From 2-02-FULL-45-10 sp046590235 (GTDB taxonomy: Bacteria; Patescibacteriota; Patescibacteriia; Magasanikbacterales; GWA2-37-8): 13,651 bases of DNA. The notes beneath the pieces are model-generated. The model saw only the letters and a program-made list of their open reading frames with translations, was not told where the DNA came from and made no database searches. The translations under genes and the position numbers were made by a program. How positions within the stretch are numbered: position 1 is the stretch's first letter; each line of letters begins with the position of its first letter. The stretch lies in contig JBKJTY010000013.1 of NCBI GenBank assembly GCA_046590235.1, positions 1-13,651 of the forward strand. Direction: 5' to 3'. Of the stretch, positions 1 through 5,987 are shown piece by piece.

Positions 1-101
1 ATTTCTAATGAGACGTTTTATTTTCCTTTGTTGTACCATACATGACAAGCACTGTAGGAACGTATGTTAGAGGATACGTGGATGCAGGCTAATGTGCTTA
101 T

Positions 102-110
102 AGTATAGCA
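102..110 (-). promoter_or_regulatory. Possible extended -10 element of a gene to the left
   Basis: Read on the minus strand this is TGC followed by TATACT, an extended -10 hexamer. I find no good -35 at 16-18 nt. It lies just beyond the ndk terminator and would direct transcription out of the left edge. The flanking imperfect inverted repeat (gtgct/agcac, 94-110) may be part of it. No open frame with a credible start is visible in 1-100, so the target gene is outside the window or has a long leader. Confidence 0.3.
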
Positions 111-155
111 CAAAAAAAGGGTTTTTTCGATTGAAATTAGAATAAAAAGGGATAG

Positions 156-164
156 TTATCCACA
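156..164 (+). promoter_or_regulatory. Perfect DnaA-box consensus (TTATCCACA)
   Basis: The 9-mer is identical to the high-affinity DnaA box of E. coli oriC and lies in the spacer between the ndk terminator and the left-directed -10. A second perfect copy lies at 13382-13390 in another intergenic spacer. By a simple random estimate about 0.1 copies are expected in a window of this size, so two is more than chance suggests. There is no box cluster and no DNA-unwinding element, so this is not an origin. A regulatory or DnaA-titrating site is possible. Confidence 0.35.
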
Positions 165-165
165 C

Positions 166-198
166 AAAAAAACACCCCTAGTAATTAGGGGTGTTATT
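166..198 (-). terminator. Rho-independent terminator of ndk
   Basis: A perfect 10-bp stem (171-180 with 186-195) closes a 5-nt loop. Read on the minus strand it is followed by a run of seven T (complement of 166-172). It starts about 20 nt after the ndk stop codon, so it ends the ndk transcript. Confidence 0.88.
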
Positions 199-217
199 AA
201 ATTGCTTTTAGAGTCAA

Positions 218-826
218 TTATTCGAGAATGCCGTCTAAATTTACATCGTATAAAGTTTCATCCTGTACTAAGCGGTAGTTAAGAATTTCTTCATCTTTAA
301 ACCAAATTCCAATTTCACGCTGAGCTTCTTCTGGCTTATCAGAACAATGGATCAAATTGCGCACTGCGCGACCGTCGATATTTGATAAGTTATAGGAATC
401 GAGAGTCAAATCACCGCGGATAGTGCCAACATCAGAACTGAGAGGCTCAGTTGCGCCAACGATTTTCTTCACGACACCAACTGCTTCGTTACCTTCCAAA
501 ACCAAAGCCACAACTGGACCACAGGACATAAAAGAAACGAGGGCGCGAACGATGTCTTTGCCGTATTCGATCGCCGGCTTATCCGCAACCATACCAGCTG
601 CCTGGCGGTTTTTAATAGTGTTATTACCTTTTAATTCGTACCAAGCATCATCTTTGTTGTAGTGAGTCCACAAACGTTTTTCGTCTGCCATGAATAGTTT
701 CATTGCAGCAATTTTTAAACCTGTGCGTTCAAAACGCTTGATGATTTCGCCGATAAGCGCACGCTGCACGCCATCTGGCTTGATGATGACAAAGGTTCGT
801 TCTTTTTTCGGATGCTGAATATTCAT
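218..826 (-). CDS. ndk: Nucleoside diphosphate kinase, enlarged form
   Basis: Cytosolic enzyme that transfers the gamma-phosphate of ATP to NDPs through a phosphohistidine, supplying NTPs and dNTPs. The 202-residue product shows the N-terminal beta-strand with KPDGVQR (16-22), the FMSCGPVVALVLEG segment (99-112), GTIRGD (134-139) and the active-site block NLIHCSD with catalytic His160. Bacterial NDKs are usually about 135-150 residues. The extra length comes mainly from an insert of roughly 30-35 residues in the helical hairpin region (about 57-90) and about 10 residues (142-151) just before the active-site loop. The family's HGSD motif is HCSD here (Cys161). The gene is monocistronic, with its own promoter at 860-888 and a terminator at 166-198. 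The leader is about 26 nt and has no Shine-Dalgarno sequence. Identity is sure; the functional effect of the inserts is unknown. Confidence 0.96.
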   Translation of the reverse strand: MNIQHPKKERTFVIIKPDGVQRALIGEIIKRFERTGLKIAAMKLFMADEKRLWTHYNKDDAWYELKGNNTIKNRQAAGMVADKPAIEYGKDIVRALVSFMSCGPVVALVLEGNEAVGVVKKIVGATEPLSSDVGTIRGDLTLDSYNLSNIDGRAVRNLIHCSDKPEEAQREIGIWFKDEEILNYRLVQDETLYDVNLDGILE

Positions 827-859
827 AAAGTTTTAGAAGGTTAATTTTTTATTGGGTCT

Positions 860-888
860 ATTCTACCTAAGATTAGCTTAAAAGTCAA
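860..888 (-). promoter_or_regulatory. Sigma70-type promoter of ndk
   Basis: On the minus strand TTGACT (883-888) and TAGAAT (860-865) are separated by exactly 17 nt. It occupies the short gap between the yraN stop (892) and ndk, so ndk is transcribed independently of the upstream operon. The predicted start is near 853, about 26 nt before the ATG. Confidence 0.8.
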
Positions 889-891
889 TGG

Positions 892-1248
892 CTACAATAG
901 CATCGCCAGACGGAAACGCACCTTTAAAGTAGCTTTGTCTATCACAACCATGAGACTCGCGGGGATAATACCCACCTCAGCAACCCGACGCTTATAGCAG
1001 TAGCTAGCCATTGCCTTCCTCATGCGACGCTTCTTTTCATATGTTAATGCCAGATCGTAGGCCATAGCCCCCGTTTGACGCGTTTTTACCTCAACAAAGT
1101 AAACATCATCACCTTTCCTGGCGATAATATCTATTTCACCGGCTGTTGTAAAAAAATTTCGCTCAATAACACTAAAACCTTGTCGTGTTAAAAAAGCGCA
1201 GGCTTGGGTTTCACCCCATTGCCCGATCCCCCTCCTTGAGATTGTCAT
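892..1248 (-). CDS. YraN/UPF0102-family endonuclease-like protein
   Basis: The 118-residue protein belongs to the YraN (UPF0102) family, which has a restriction-endonuclease-like fold. It shows the family's N-terminal GxxGE block (G9-E13), a helix with CAFLTRQGF, and the nuclease-type core GEIDIIARKGDDVYFVEVKTR, where Asp40, Glu53 and Lys55 form the D...ExK pattern. Length is typical. The biological role of the family is not firmly settled; a DNA-processing or repair role is assumed. It is the last gene of a tight run: 7 nt separate it from the stop of the preceding membrane-protein gene, so translation is probably coupled. Upstream of the ATG there is no Shine-Dalgarno sequence, but a run matching one (AAGGAGGGGG) lies at codons 4-7 inside the gene. 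No in-frame start follows at a useful distance, so I keep the ATG at 1248. Confidence 0.9.
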   Translation of the reverse strand: MTISRRGIGQWGETQACAFLTRQGFSVIERNFFTTAGEIDIIARKGDDVYFVEVKTRQTGAMAYDLALTYEKKRRMRKAMASYCYKRRVAEVGIIPASLMVVIDKATLKVRFRLAMLL

Positions 1249-1255
1249 AGCTTAC

Positions 1256-1657
1256 TTAAGCTTTTGGAAGATACTTTTCCTTTGCCACACGTTGTTCGTG
1301 AGCAGCTTTAATAAGTGGGATACGTCTAACGTGGTACGAGATCAAGCGGTACAACCAAATAGCAAGGAGAACAAACCAAAGTAAAAACCAAAATCTCCAA
1401 CCAAGGAAGTGAACATGCTGCTGACGGAAATAAAATAACATCAAACCTACCAAGCCCATAGTGATACCACAGGAAGCGTAACGGCTTAAAAGATTTTGCA
1501 TCGCAGGCATAACTGACTTACGACGAACAATCAAAGCAACAATACCAGCTAACACCAACGCCAACAAAATAACTAAATATAATGTTTCGACACTCTTTGA
1601 TGTCAAGTTCGGCTGACTAAACCAATACGAGAAATAAAACAGGTTCTTCAAGTTCAT
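1256..1657 (-). CDS. Small integral membrane protein, unknown function
   Basis: I do not recognise a family. The 133-residue product has three hydrophobic segments, about residues 24-44, 63-79 and 84-106. They are separated by a short basic stretch (RRKS) and a loop with QQHVHFLGW. A basic cytoplasmic-like tail (RRIPLIKAAHEQRVAKEKY) follows. The third segment is very aromatic (WRFWFLLWF), which suggests a tight lipid interface. It starts 1 nt after the TAG stop of the methyltransferase gene and ends 7 nt before yraN, so the three genes are almost certainly one transcript with coupled translation. Nothing in the sequence shows a catalytic motif. Confidence 0.8.
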   Translation of the reverse strand: MNLKNLFYFSYWFSQPNLTSKSVETLYLVILLALVLAGIVALIVRRKSVMPAMQNLLSRYASCGITMGLVGLMLFYFRQQHVHFLGWRFWFLLWFVLLAIWLYRLISYHVRRIPLIKAAHEQRVAKEKYLPKA

Positions 1658-1658
1658 A

Positions 1659-2201
1659 CTATTTTCTAAAGATTAAACAATAGTGACAATCTCCCAACGG
1701 GAAATTTTCCACCAATGTTAAACCAGCAACCTTACTATTGTCAATAACCGACTGCGGACGAACAAGCATCCCATCATCAGGACCAAGCGGTCCCAGCTTC
1801 CTCAGCCAATCAACAACAACCACGTAACCACCGCTTGCAGTAAGGCGCGCCGCCTCTTGTAGCGTGGTAACTTTTTCTTTAACTAAATATAAAATATTGA
1901 TCAACAAAGCCGCATTAACACTAGCCGGAGGAATCGGCGTTTTTCCAAGGCGCTCGATATCCGACCAAATAGTTTGGACATTCGCATACCCCTCGCTTCT
2001 CACTCGACTTTCCAAACCTTCTAAAATATTTTTAATAATATCAACAGCATACACAATCCCTTTGTCACCCACCGCTTTGGATGCTTGAAACAAAACATGG
2101 CCAGTTCTACCAACACCCAAATCCGCTACCCGTTGTCCGGGTAATAGTTTAATTTTTTTGAAAATAACTTGTGGATCAATTGAGACTGAACCGGTTTCCA
2201 T
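1659..2201 (-). CDS. Class I SAM-dependent methyltransferase
   Basis: A 180-residue Rossmann-type methyltransferase. Motif I is VADLGVGRTGH (25-35), the glycine-rich loop that binds S-adenosylmethionine. It is followed by YAVDI (51-55), with Asp54 in position to bind the ribose, then WSDIERL (79-85, acidic post-II residue), a hydrophobic strand INILYLV (101-107), and GGYVVVVDW (124-132). The organisation resembles the UbiE/methyltransf_11 group and, more loosely, fibrillarin-like enzymes. The substrate cannot be told from sequence. It is the first gene of a three-gene run with a membrane protein and yraN. A 28-bp palindrome (2219-2246) lies just upstream and could hold the control site. No Shine-Dalgarno sequence precedes the ATG. 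Confidence 0.88.
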   Translation of the reverse strand: METGSVSIDPQVIFKKIKLLPGQRVADLGVGRTGHVLFQASKAVGDKGIVYAVDIIKNILEGLESRVRSEGYANVQTIWSDIERLGKTPIPPASVNAALLINILYLVKEKVTTLQEAARLTASGGYVVVVDWLRKLGPLGPDDGMLVRPQSVIDNSKVAGLTLVENFPLGDCHYCLIFRK

Positions 2202-2218
2202 AAAATAAATGAGTGAGC

Positions 2219-2246
2219 GAAATAATTATGTTAACATAATTATTTC
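2219..2246. repeat. Perfect 28-bp palindrome, possible operator
   Basis: Each 14-base half is the exact reverse complement of the other, centred on GTTAAC between 2232 and 2233, with no unpaired loop. It is almost pure A/T. It lies in the 99-bp gap between the small membrane protein gene and the methyltransferase gene, about 18 bp before the methyltransferase ATG. The absence of a loop and the perfect symmetry fit a dimeric repressor site or cruciform better than a terminator. A weak CATAAT -10-like hexamer lies in its right half as read on the minus strand. Confidence 0.5.
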
Positions 2247-2259
2247 CGAACGAATGAAA

Positions 2260-2278
2260 TTTATACCGAAGGTATAAA
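2260..2278 (-). terminator. Hairpin behind the small membrane protein gene, weak terminator
   Basis: A perfect 8-bp stem (2260-2267 with 2271-2278) with a 3-nt loop starts 22 nt after the stop of the 86-residue protein gene. On the minus strand it is followed only by TTTCATTCG, not a long T run, so termination may be partial and some read-through into the methyltransferase operon is likely. Confidence 0.45.
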
Positions 2279-2300
2279 CTAAATAATTGAATGAAGCATT

Positions 2301-2561
2301 CTATTGTTGTGGAGCAGACTGTGGGACCAACACCTTTCCAACCGTGCCAGCTAAAAATCCTCCAATTAAATTTGTAATCAATAAAAATCCAATAAAAATC
2401 GCGCAAATCCCAATAATTTTATAAAGCAAACGACTGCCACCATTATATCCAAGCTTAGCCTCGGCCCAAGCATTCGTCCCAAAATTCTGCACAATCCATT
2501 CCGTCTTAATAACCATCCCCACCCCCACCAAAACGATAATGATCCCAATAATTATATTCAT
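2301..2561 (-). CDS. Small two-segment membrane protein, unknown function
   Basis: An 86-residue product with two hydrophobic helices, about residues 2-18 and 47-69, and a polar loop between them containing NFGTNAWAEAKLG and GGSRLLYK. The C-terminus is short and polar. I recall proteins of this size and layout, with a similar loop and GGSRL(L/F)YK motif, as common uncharacterised proteins of Patescibacteria, but that is memory rather than a search. The gene has its own promoter (2583-2611), a leader of about 15 nt and no Shine-Dalgarno sequence. No enzymatic motif is visible. Confidence 0.8.
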   Translation of the reverse strand: MNIIIGIIIVLVGVGMVIKTEWIVQNFGTNAWAEAKLGYNGGSRLLYKIIGICAIFIGFLLITNLIGGFLAGTVGKVLVPQSAPQQ

Positions 2562-2582
2562 ACAACAATATTAATTGCTCAA

Positions 2583-2611
2583 ATTGTAACACAATTACAT
2601 CCCACCAGCAA
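2583..2611 (-). promoter_or_regulatory. Extended -10 promoter with overlapping inverted repeat
   Basis: On the minus strand TTGCTG (2606-2611) is followed after 17 nt by TACAAT (2583-2588), which is preceded by TGT, giving an extended -10. An inverted repeat, AATTGT-aac-ACAATT (2582-2596), overlaps the -10 and could be a repressor site. It drives the 86-residue membrane protein gene. Confidence 0.6.
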
Positions 2612-2657
2612 ATAATTATCTACGGCCTCCTACCTCACTTGTGCTTCGGCGGCCAAA

Positions 2658-2757
2658 GGGGGGGGGTCGGGGGCTGCTCACTGTTTGAGCCCGCAGGCGA
2701 GTTTGAGCAGCCCCCGAAACTTTCTTTGGTTACTTTCCTTTGGTTACAAAGAAAGTG
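2658..2757. repeat. Structured intergenic repeat element (two nested hairpins)
   Basis: A GC-rich island in the longest gene-free stretch (2562-2921). It contains a run of nine G (2658-2666), a perfect 14-bp inverted repeat (2667-2680 with 2704-2717) around a 23-nt loop that itself can form a short hairpin, and then a perfect 10-bp inverted repeat (2719-2728 with 2747-2756). The second part has the character of the AACTTTCTTTGG / CAAAGAAAGT repeats that I recall from many proteobacterial genomes. On the minus strand a frame of about 44 codons is open but has no start. There is no transposase. I read it as a mobile or dispersed non-coding repeat, not a gene. Confidence 0.6.
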
Positions 2758-2826
2758 ACAAGCGAACTATGTAATAGTAAAAAGTAAGAAAACGATAGTG
2801 TAGTAAAAACCGTGAGTTGAATAATA

Positions 2827-2856
2827 GGAAGATCCCACGCTTCGCTCTGGATGACA
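2827..2856. repeat. Copy of a widespread short intergenic repeat
   Basis: Read on the minus strand this begins TGTCATCC and ends GGATCTTCC, with GAGCGAAGCG between. It closely matches a repeat I recall as occurring in many unrelated bacterial genomes in the form TGTCATCCTGAGCGAAGCG followed by GGATCT. It lies about 70 bp from the structured repeat at 2658-2757. The rest of 2757-2885 shows no gene, hairpin or promoter that I can support. Confidence 0.5.
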
Positions 2857-2885
2857 TTTTATTGTGAACGACACCCTTGCGGTAT

Positions 2886-2910
2886 AAAAAAACAACGGCG
2901 TTAAGCCGCT
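2886..2910 (-). terminator. Terminator behind tRNA-Leu
   Basis: A 6-bp stem with one G-U pair (2894-2899 with 2905-2910) and a 5-nt loop. On the minus strand it is followed by G and seven T. It begins 12 nt after the tRNA 3' end and would end the joint transcript of the kinase-like gene and the tRNA. Confidence 0.8.
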
Positions 2911-2921
2911 ATTTTTATCTG

Positions 2922-3005
2922 TGCCCAAGAGAAGATTCGAACTTCCATTCCCTTGCGGGAGCTACCACCTCAAGGTAGTGCGTCTACCAATTTCGCCACC
3001 TGGGC
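2922..3005 (-). tRNA. tRNA-Leu (anticodon GAG)
   Basis: An 84-nt class II tRNA. Acceptor GCCCAGG pairs with CTTGGGC, with two G-U/A-U steps and discriminator A at 2922. The D-arm contains TGGTAGACGC. The anticodon stem CTACC/GGTAG holds the loop TTGAGGT, with GAG at 2969-2971, reading CUC and CUU. The variable arm is a 4-bp stem capped by GCAA, and the T-arm carries TTCGAAT. The long variable arm fits leucine. CCA is not encoded (CAG follows the discriminator), so CCA must be added by the CCA-adding enzyme. The 5' end is only 6 nt after the stop of the upstream gene and a terminator follows, so it is processed from a joint transcript. Confidence 0.95.
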
Positions 3006-3011
3006 CTATTG

Positions 3012-3776
3012 CTAGAACTTTCGATTCCGACCAATGACCATCTGCACTTTGCCATGCGCCAATTTGATCTTCAAACGAATTTCCTTAGTTGTACGTCCAT
3101 CTGCCTCAACCGTAAACGGCTCAGGCCCCGTAATCTCCATTTCTTCAAATGGAAACACGCTAGGATCCTCATATGTATACCCCCACCAGCCCTTCTTTGT
3201 CAAGGGTCGAAGGAAGGCCTCCAGCTTTCCGTCTTGTGGATGGACGATATGTGTTTCGCGATCTTTTTTGTCCTTTTTCCAATAGAATGGCTGTAAATTA
3301 CAGACCACGACTTCCATTTTATCACCCGCGGTAACCTTAAAACGTTCGTCATAAACGACCTCCAGCTTGGCTGGATGGACATGAAGTTGCGCCACAAAAA
3401 AACGATTGTTAACCCAACCCACATCTAATTTTTCTTTACGACGCCTAGACAAAACATCGCAGGCTTCAACCCCAACAGGGATACCCAAAACCTCAGCGAT
3501 AGTATTATTTGGGCCAACCGGCAAAAAAGCAAACGTGCAATCTGCGGTTGCCGCACGAGAAAGAACGTGACCAAACGTGCTGTCATTGCCGACCACTACG
3601 ATCGTTTTAGCACCACGCTTAATCTCATCATCTACAATCGGCTTTGCATCGGTAAAATTAGTTAGACGAAGAATCTTCCCTGCAATTCCGTAATCGGTCA
3701 AGCTAATTTCAATGGCTTTGATGATAGAAGCATATTTTTTCTCACGCAAAAAATTGTCGTACAAATACACATACAT
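3012..3776 (-). CDS. Divergent diacylglycerol kinase-like catalytic-domain protein
   Basis: The 254-residue protein has the layout of the DAGK catalytic domain / YegS-BmrU lipid kinase group. An N-terminal alpha/beta half contains IVVVGNDSTFG (59-69) where the family has GGDGT. LPVGPNNTIAEVLGIP (85-100) stands where the family has PxGTxND. A beta-rich C-terminal half ends with PFTVEADGR (220-228), which matches the conserved P...DGE strand. Gly, Asp and Thr of the first motif remain, but one glycine and the motif-2 Thr/Asp are replaced, so kinase activity is uncertain. No membrane helix is visible. A TATAAT hexamer (3800-3805) overlaps the bactofilin stop and may give a short-leader transcript, but I see no good -35. 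It is probably also co-transcribed with bactofilin 24 nt upstream. tRNA-Leu follows after 6 nt. Confidence 0.78.
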   Translation of the reverse strand: MYVYLYDNFLREKKYASIIKAIEISLTDYGIAGKILRLTNFTDAKPIVDDEIKRGAKTIVVVGNDSTFGHVLSRAATADCTFAFLPVGPNNTIAEVLGIPVGVEACDVLSRRRKEKLDVGWVNNRFFVAQLHVHPAKLEVVYDERFKVTAGDKMEVVVCNLQPFYWKKDKKDRETHIVHPQDGKLEAFLRPLTKKGWWGYTYEDPSVFPFEEMEITGPEPFTVEADGRTTKEIRLKIKLAHGKVQMVIGRNRKF

Positions 3777-3800
3777 ACCGGCCGGAGAAAAAAGTGAAGA

Positions 3801-4274
3801 TTATATTTCCGACTGGGTTTCTTCAACCTTCTTGGAAGACAATTTTGATGTTCGAGTTTTAATTTCAGTACCTTCCAAACCTGGCATAATCACTTTACCG
3901 TAGATGAGCGCACCCGCTTCAACCACTAATGTTTTAACTTCAATATCGCCCATCACACGAGCAGTACTTGTAATTTCCAAAGTCTCCTTTACCTTCATAT
4001 TACCTTTTACCTCGCCAGCAATTCGAGCAGAACCAGCTTTTACATTTGCCATAATTTTAGCACCAGGCTCAACTGACAAATGACGGCTTGTGTTCACACT
4101 GCCAGCCACAGTACCTTTAACAATAATATTACCCTCAGAAGCAAAATCACCTTCCACATTTACCGACGGACCAACCACTGTTTCTACTTCATCGTGAGCG
4201 CCAGAATCACTCGCCATAGTATCCATTCCATCGAGGTCATACGACGACTTTGAGCTTGGTTTCTGGAAAATCAT
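3801..4274 (-). CDS. Bactofilin (polymer-forming cytoskeletal protein)
   Basis: A 157-residue bactofilin (DUF583/PF04519). The core, about residues 33-133, is a run of short beta-strands with regularly spaced glycines (VEGDFASEGNIIVKGTVAGSV, then GAKIMANV, GEVKGNM, VMGDI, GALIYGKV), forming the right-handed beta-helix typical of the family. The flanking N-terminal (1-32) and C-terminal (134-157) tails are polar and low in complexity, as usual. Bactofilins self-assemble without nucleotide into cytoplasmic, membrane-associated filaments that scaffold cell-wall enzymes, stalks or polar complexes. The gene has a strong promoter at 4324-4352, a leader of about 43 nt with no Shine-Dalgarno sequence, and continues into the lipid-kinase-like gene 24 nt downstream. 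Identity is secure; the cellular role here is unknown. Confidence 0.95.
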   Translation of the reverse strand: MIFQKPSSKSSYDLDGMDTMASDSGAHDEVETVVGPSVNVEGDFASEGNIIVKGTVAGSVNTSRHLSVEPGAKIMANVKAGSARIAGEVKGNMKVKETLEITSTARVMGDIEVKTLVVEAGALIYGKVIMPGLEGTEIKTRTSKLSSKKVEETQSEI

Positions 4275-4323
4275 ATGAAATAAAATTTAGAAGGTGAAAG
4301 TAAAGGTTTAAATAAGTATAGAT

Positions 4324-4352
4324 AGTATACACGGAGACGTAAAAATTGACAA
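4324..4352 (-). promoter_or_regulatory. Sigma70-type promoter of the bactofilin gene
   Basis: On the minus strand TTGTCA (4347-4352) and TATACT (4324-4329) are separated by exactly 17 nt. It lies in the spacer after the histidine kinase stop (4381). The leader shares the 10-mer ACCTTCTAAA (4286-4295) with the ndk leader (832-841). Confidence 0.8.
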
Positions 4353-4380
4353 TAAATGCTTGAATACATTTTATGTTCAC

Positions 4381-5979
4381 CTACTTAGAAAGTGGTAATG
4401 CGAAGCTAAATTCACTCCCTTTACCAAGCCCTGGACTGTGAGCCGCGATGCGACCACCGTGCGCTTCAATAAACTTACGGCAGACATAAAGACCTAAACC
4501 AGTACCATTTACATTAGTGCCCTTGACGTTGTTTCCGCGATAAAATTTTTGGAAAAAATTAGCCTCATCAACCTTATCAAAACCAAACCCGCGATCTGTA
4601 ACCTTCAGCACCAAACGACCTTCTTCTTCATGAGCCATGATCACGATAGTTCCCTTAGTGCTATATTTAATAGCGTTATCAACAAAGTTAAATATAACAT
4701 GACGAATCTTTTCCTCGTCCATCTTTACCAGCGGTAATTGCTTAGGTAATACAATCGACAATTTCAAACCATGTTGCTCAGCACGATCTTTTAGCTCACG
4801 CACAACACTTTCAATAGTCGGACGGATACTTACTTTTGCAAAATCAAATTTAGTACGACCCTGTTCAATACGAGTAATATTCAAAAAATCATCAACCAAT
4901 TTTACCAACCGCGTATTACTTTCATCCATGCTATCCAAAACCCCAACCACCTTCTTACCTACTCGGCCATAACCGCCATCACGAATAAGCTCGATGTAAC
5001 CATTGATAATTGAAAGCGGCGTACGAAGTTGATGAGCGGCAATGGATAAGAAATCAGTCTTTTGGCGATCAAGTTCTTGTAAACGAAAATTTGCCTGCTC
5101 AAGCGATTCTGCCAAACGACTTGTCTCTTCTCGCCGTTGCACTTCCTTTTTGACCGAACGAATCAAAATGATCGAGAAGACAAAAATAAACACCGCAATA
5201 AGCGTGCGCATAATCGTCTCATTAGTAGTTCTAGCAAAAAAGATTTGCGAAATAACAATGACATTAAGCGTAGTCAAAACAACTTCTGTAGTAATAGTTT
5301 TTACATCGAGCACCTGGTAATTAATGATGGCGTAACCAAGCAAAACAGCAAATGGAACTGCCGAAAGAAAAATAATCGGTGTAACTGGAATACCGTACGC
5401 CGGCAAAAAAGCTAACGGACCAACAACATCAAGAATGGCGTATCCAATCAAAACAAAACGAACTTGCTCTTTGTGCTTACCCGTTGAACGATAATAATGA
5501 ATACCTAAATTAACAAAGAACAGAGCAAAATATAAAAAAAAGTATGCTAAGAAAAAATGATGGTACTCCTGTGCGATAGCATGAACACCCCATGAATACG
5601 TATATAGCCCTGAAACAAACTTATCTGAATATTGAGATAGTGGCAAGAAAATAAAAGCACTCACATACCCCATCGCCAACACCCACTTTTGTCGCGGTAA
5701 AATATTACAATAAATTAAACCGAAGTGATACAAGAAAACCGGAACAAAAACTACCCCAATATAAACAAACCGATCCCAAAACAATTTATAATAATCACCG
5801 CTGGCATTAAACATTAAGAATGTTCCAAGTAACCACAAGGAGATGGTAAATGAATACAAAAAAAACAAAATATGAAGCCAGTCTTTAGACTTCTTCAACC
5901 ACACGAACAACCCGAGCGAGAATACGAGCACACTTCCAACAAACGGAAGCAGTGAATAAGTTGAAATAATTTGAATCAT
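4381..5979 (-). CDS. Membrane sensor histidine kinase with 7-TM-type N-terminus
   Basis: From the ATG at 5979 the protein has 532 residues. The first ~235 form seven or so membrane helices resembling the HisKA_7TM sensor module (PF16927). Two more hydrophobic stretches follow (about 233-248 and 255-275), then a charged coiled linker. The HisKA domain carries SIAAHQLRTPLS with phospho-accepting His316. The ATPase domain has the N box HVIFNFVDNAIKYS (Asn435), G1 DRGFGFD and G2 NGTGLGL. All key residues are intact, so it should be active. The frame is open upstream to an ATG at 6015, but a TGG-TATACT extended -10 sits at 5988-5996 inside that extension, so I prefer 5979. No response regulator is adjacent. 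Ligand unknown. Three helices rich in Phe/Tyr (about 139-160) suggest a membrane-embedded sensing site. Confidence 0.92.
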   Translation of the reverse strand: MIQIISTYSLLPFVGSVLVFSLGLFVWLKKSKDWLHILFFLYSFTISLWLLGTFLMFNASGDYYKLFWDRFVYIGVVFVPVFLYHFGLIYCNILPRQKWVLAMGYVSAFIFLPLSQYSDKFVSGLYTYSWGVHAIAQEYHHFFLAYFFLYFALFFVNLGIHYYRSTGKHKEQVRFVLIGYAILDVVGPLAFLPAYGIPVTPIIFLSAVPFAVLLGYAIINYQVLDVKTITTEVVLTTLNVIVISQIFFARTTNETIMRTLIAVFIFVFSIILIRSVKKEVQRREETSRLAESLEQANFRLQELDRQKTDFLSIAAHQLRTPLSIINGYIELIRDGGYGRVGKKVVGVLDSMDESNTRLVKLVDDFLNITRIEQGRTKFDFAKVSIRPTIESVVRELKDRAEQHGLKLSIVLPKQLPLVKMDEEKIRHVIFNFVDNAIKYSTKGTIVIMAHEEEGRLVLKVTDRGFGFDKVDEANFFQKFYRGNNVKGTNVNGTGLGLYVCRKFIEAHGGRIAAHSPGLGKGSEFSFALPLSK

Positions 5980-5987
5980 ACACAAAT

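Noticed and set aside
130..210. Replication origin around the DnaA box
   Set aside because: Only one box, no cluster, no AT-rich unwinding element with repeats, and no dnaA or dnaN gene nearby.
2176..2406. 76-codon minus-strand frame overlapping the 86-residue membrane protein and the palindrome
   Set aside because: It is a shifted reading of the real gene plus spacer, has no ribosome site and shows no protein-like composition.
2640..2771. Open minus-strand frame of about 44 codons in the GC-rich repeat as a small gene
   Set aside because: No start codon and no ribosome site, and the sequence is explained by two perfect inverted repeats.
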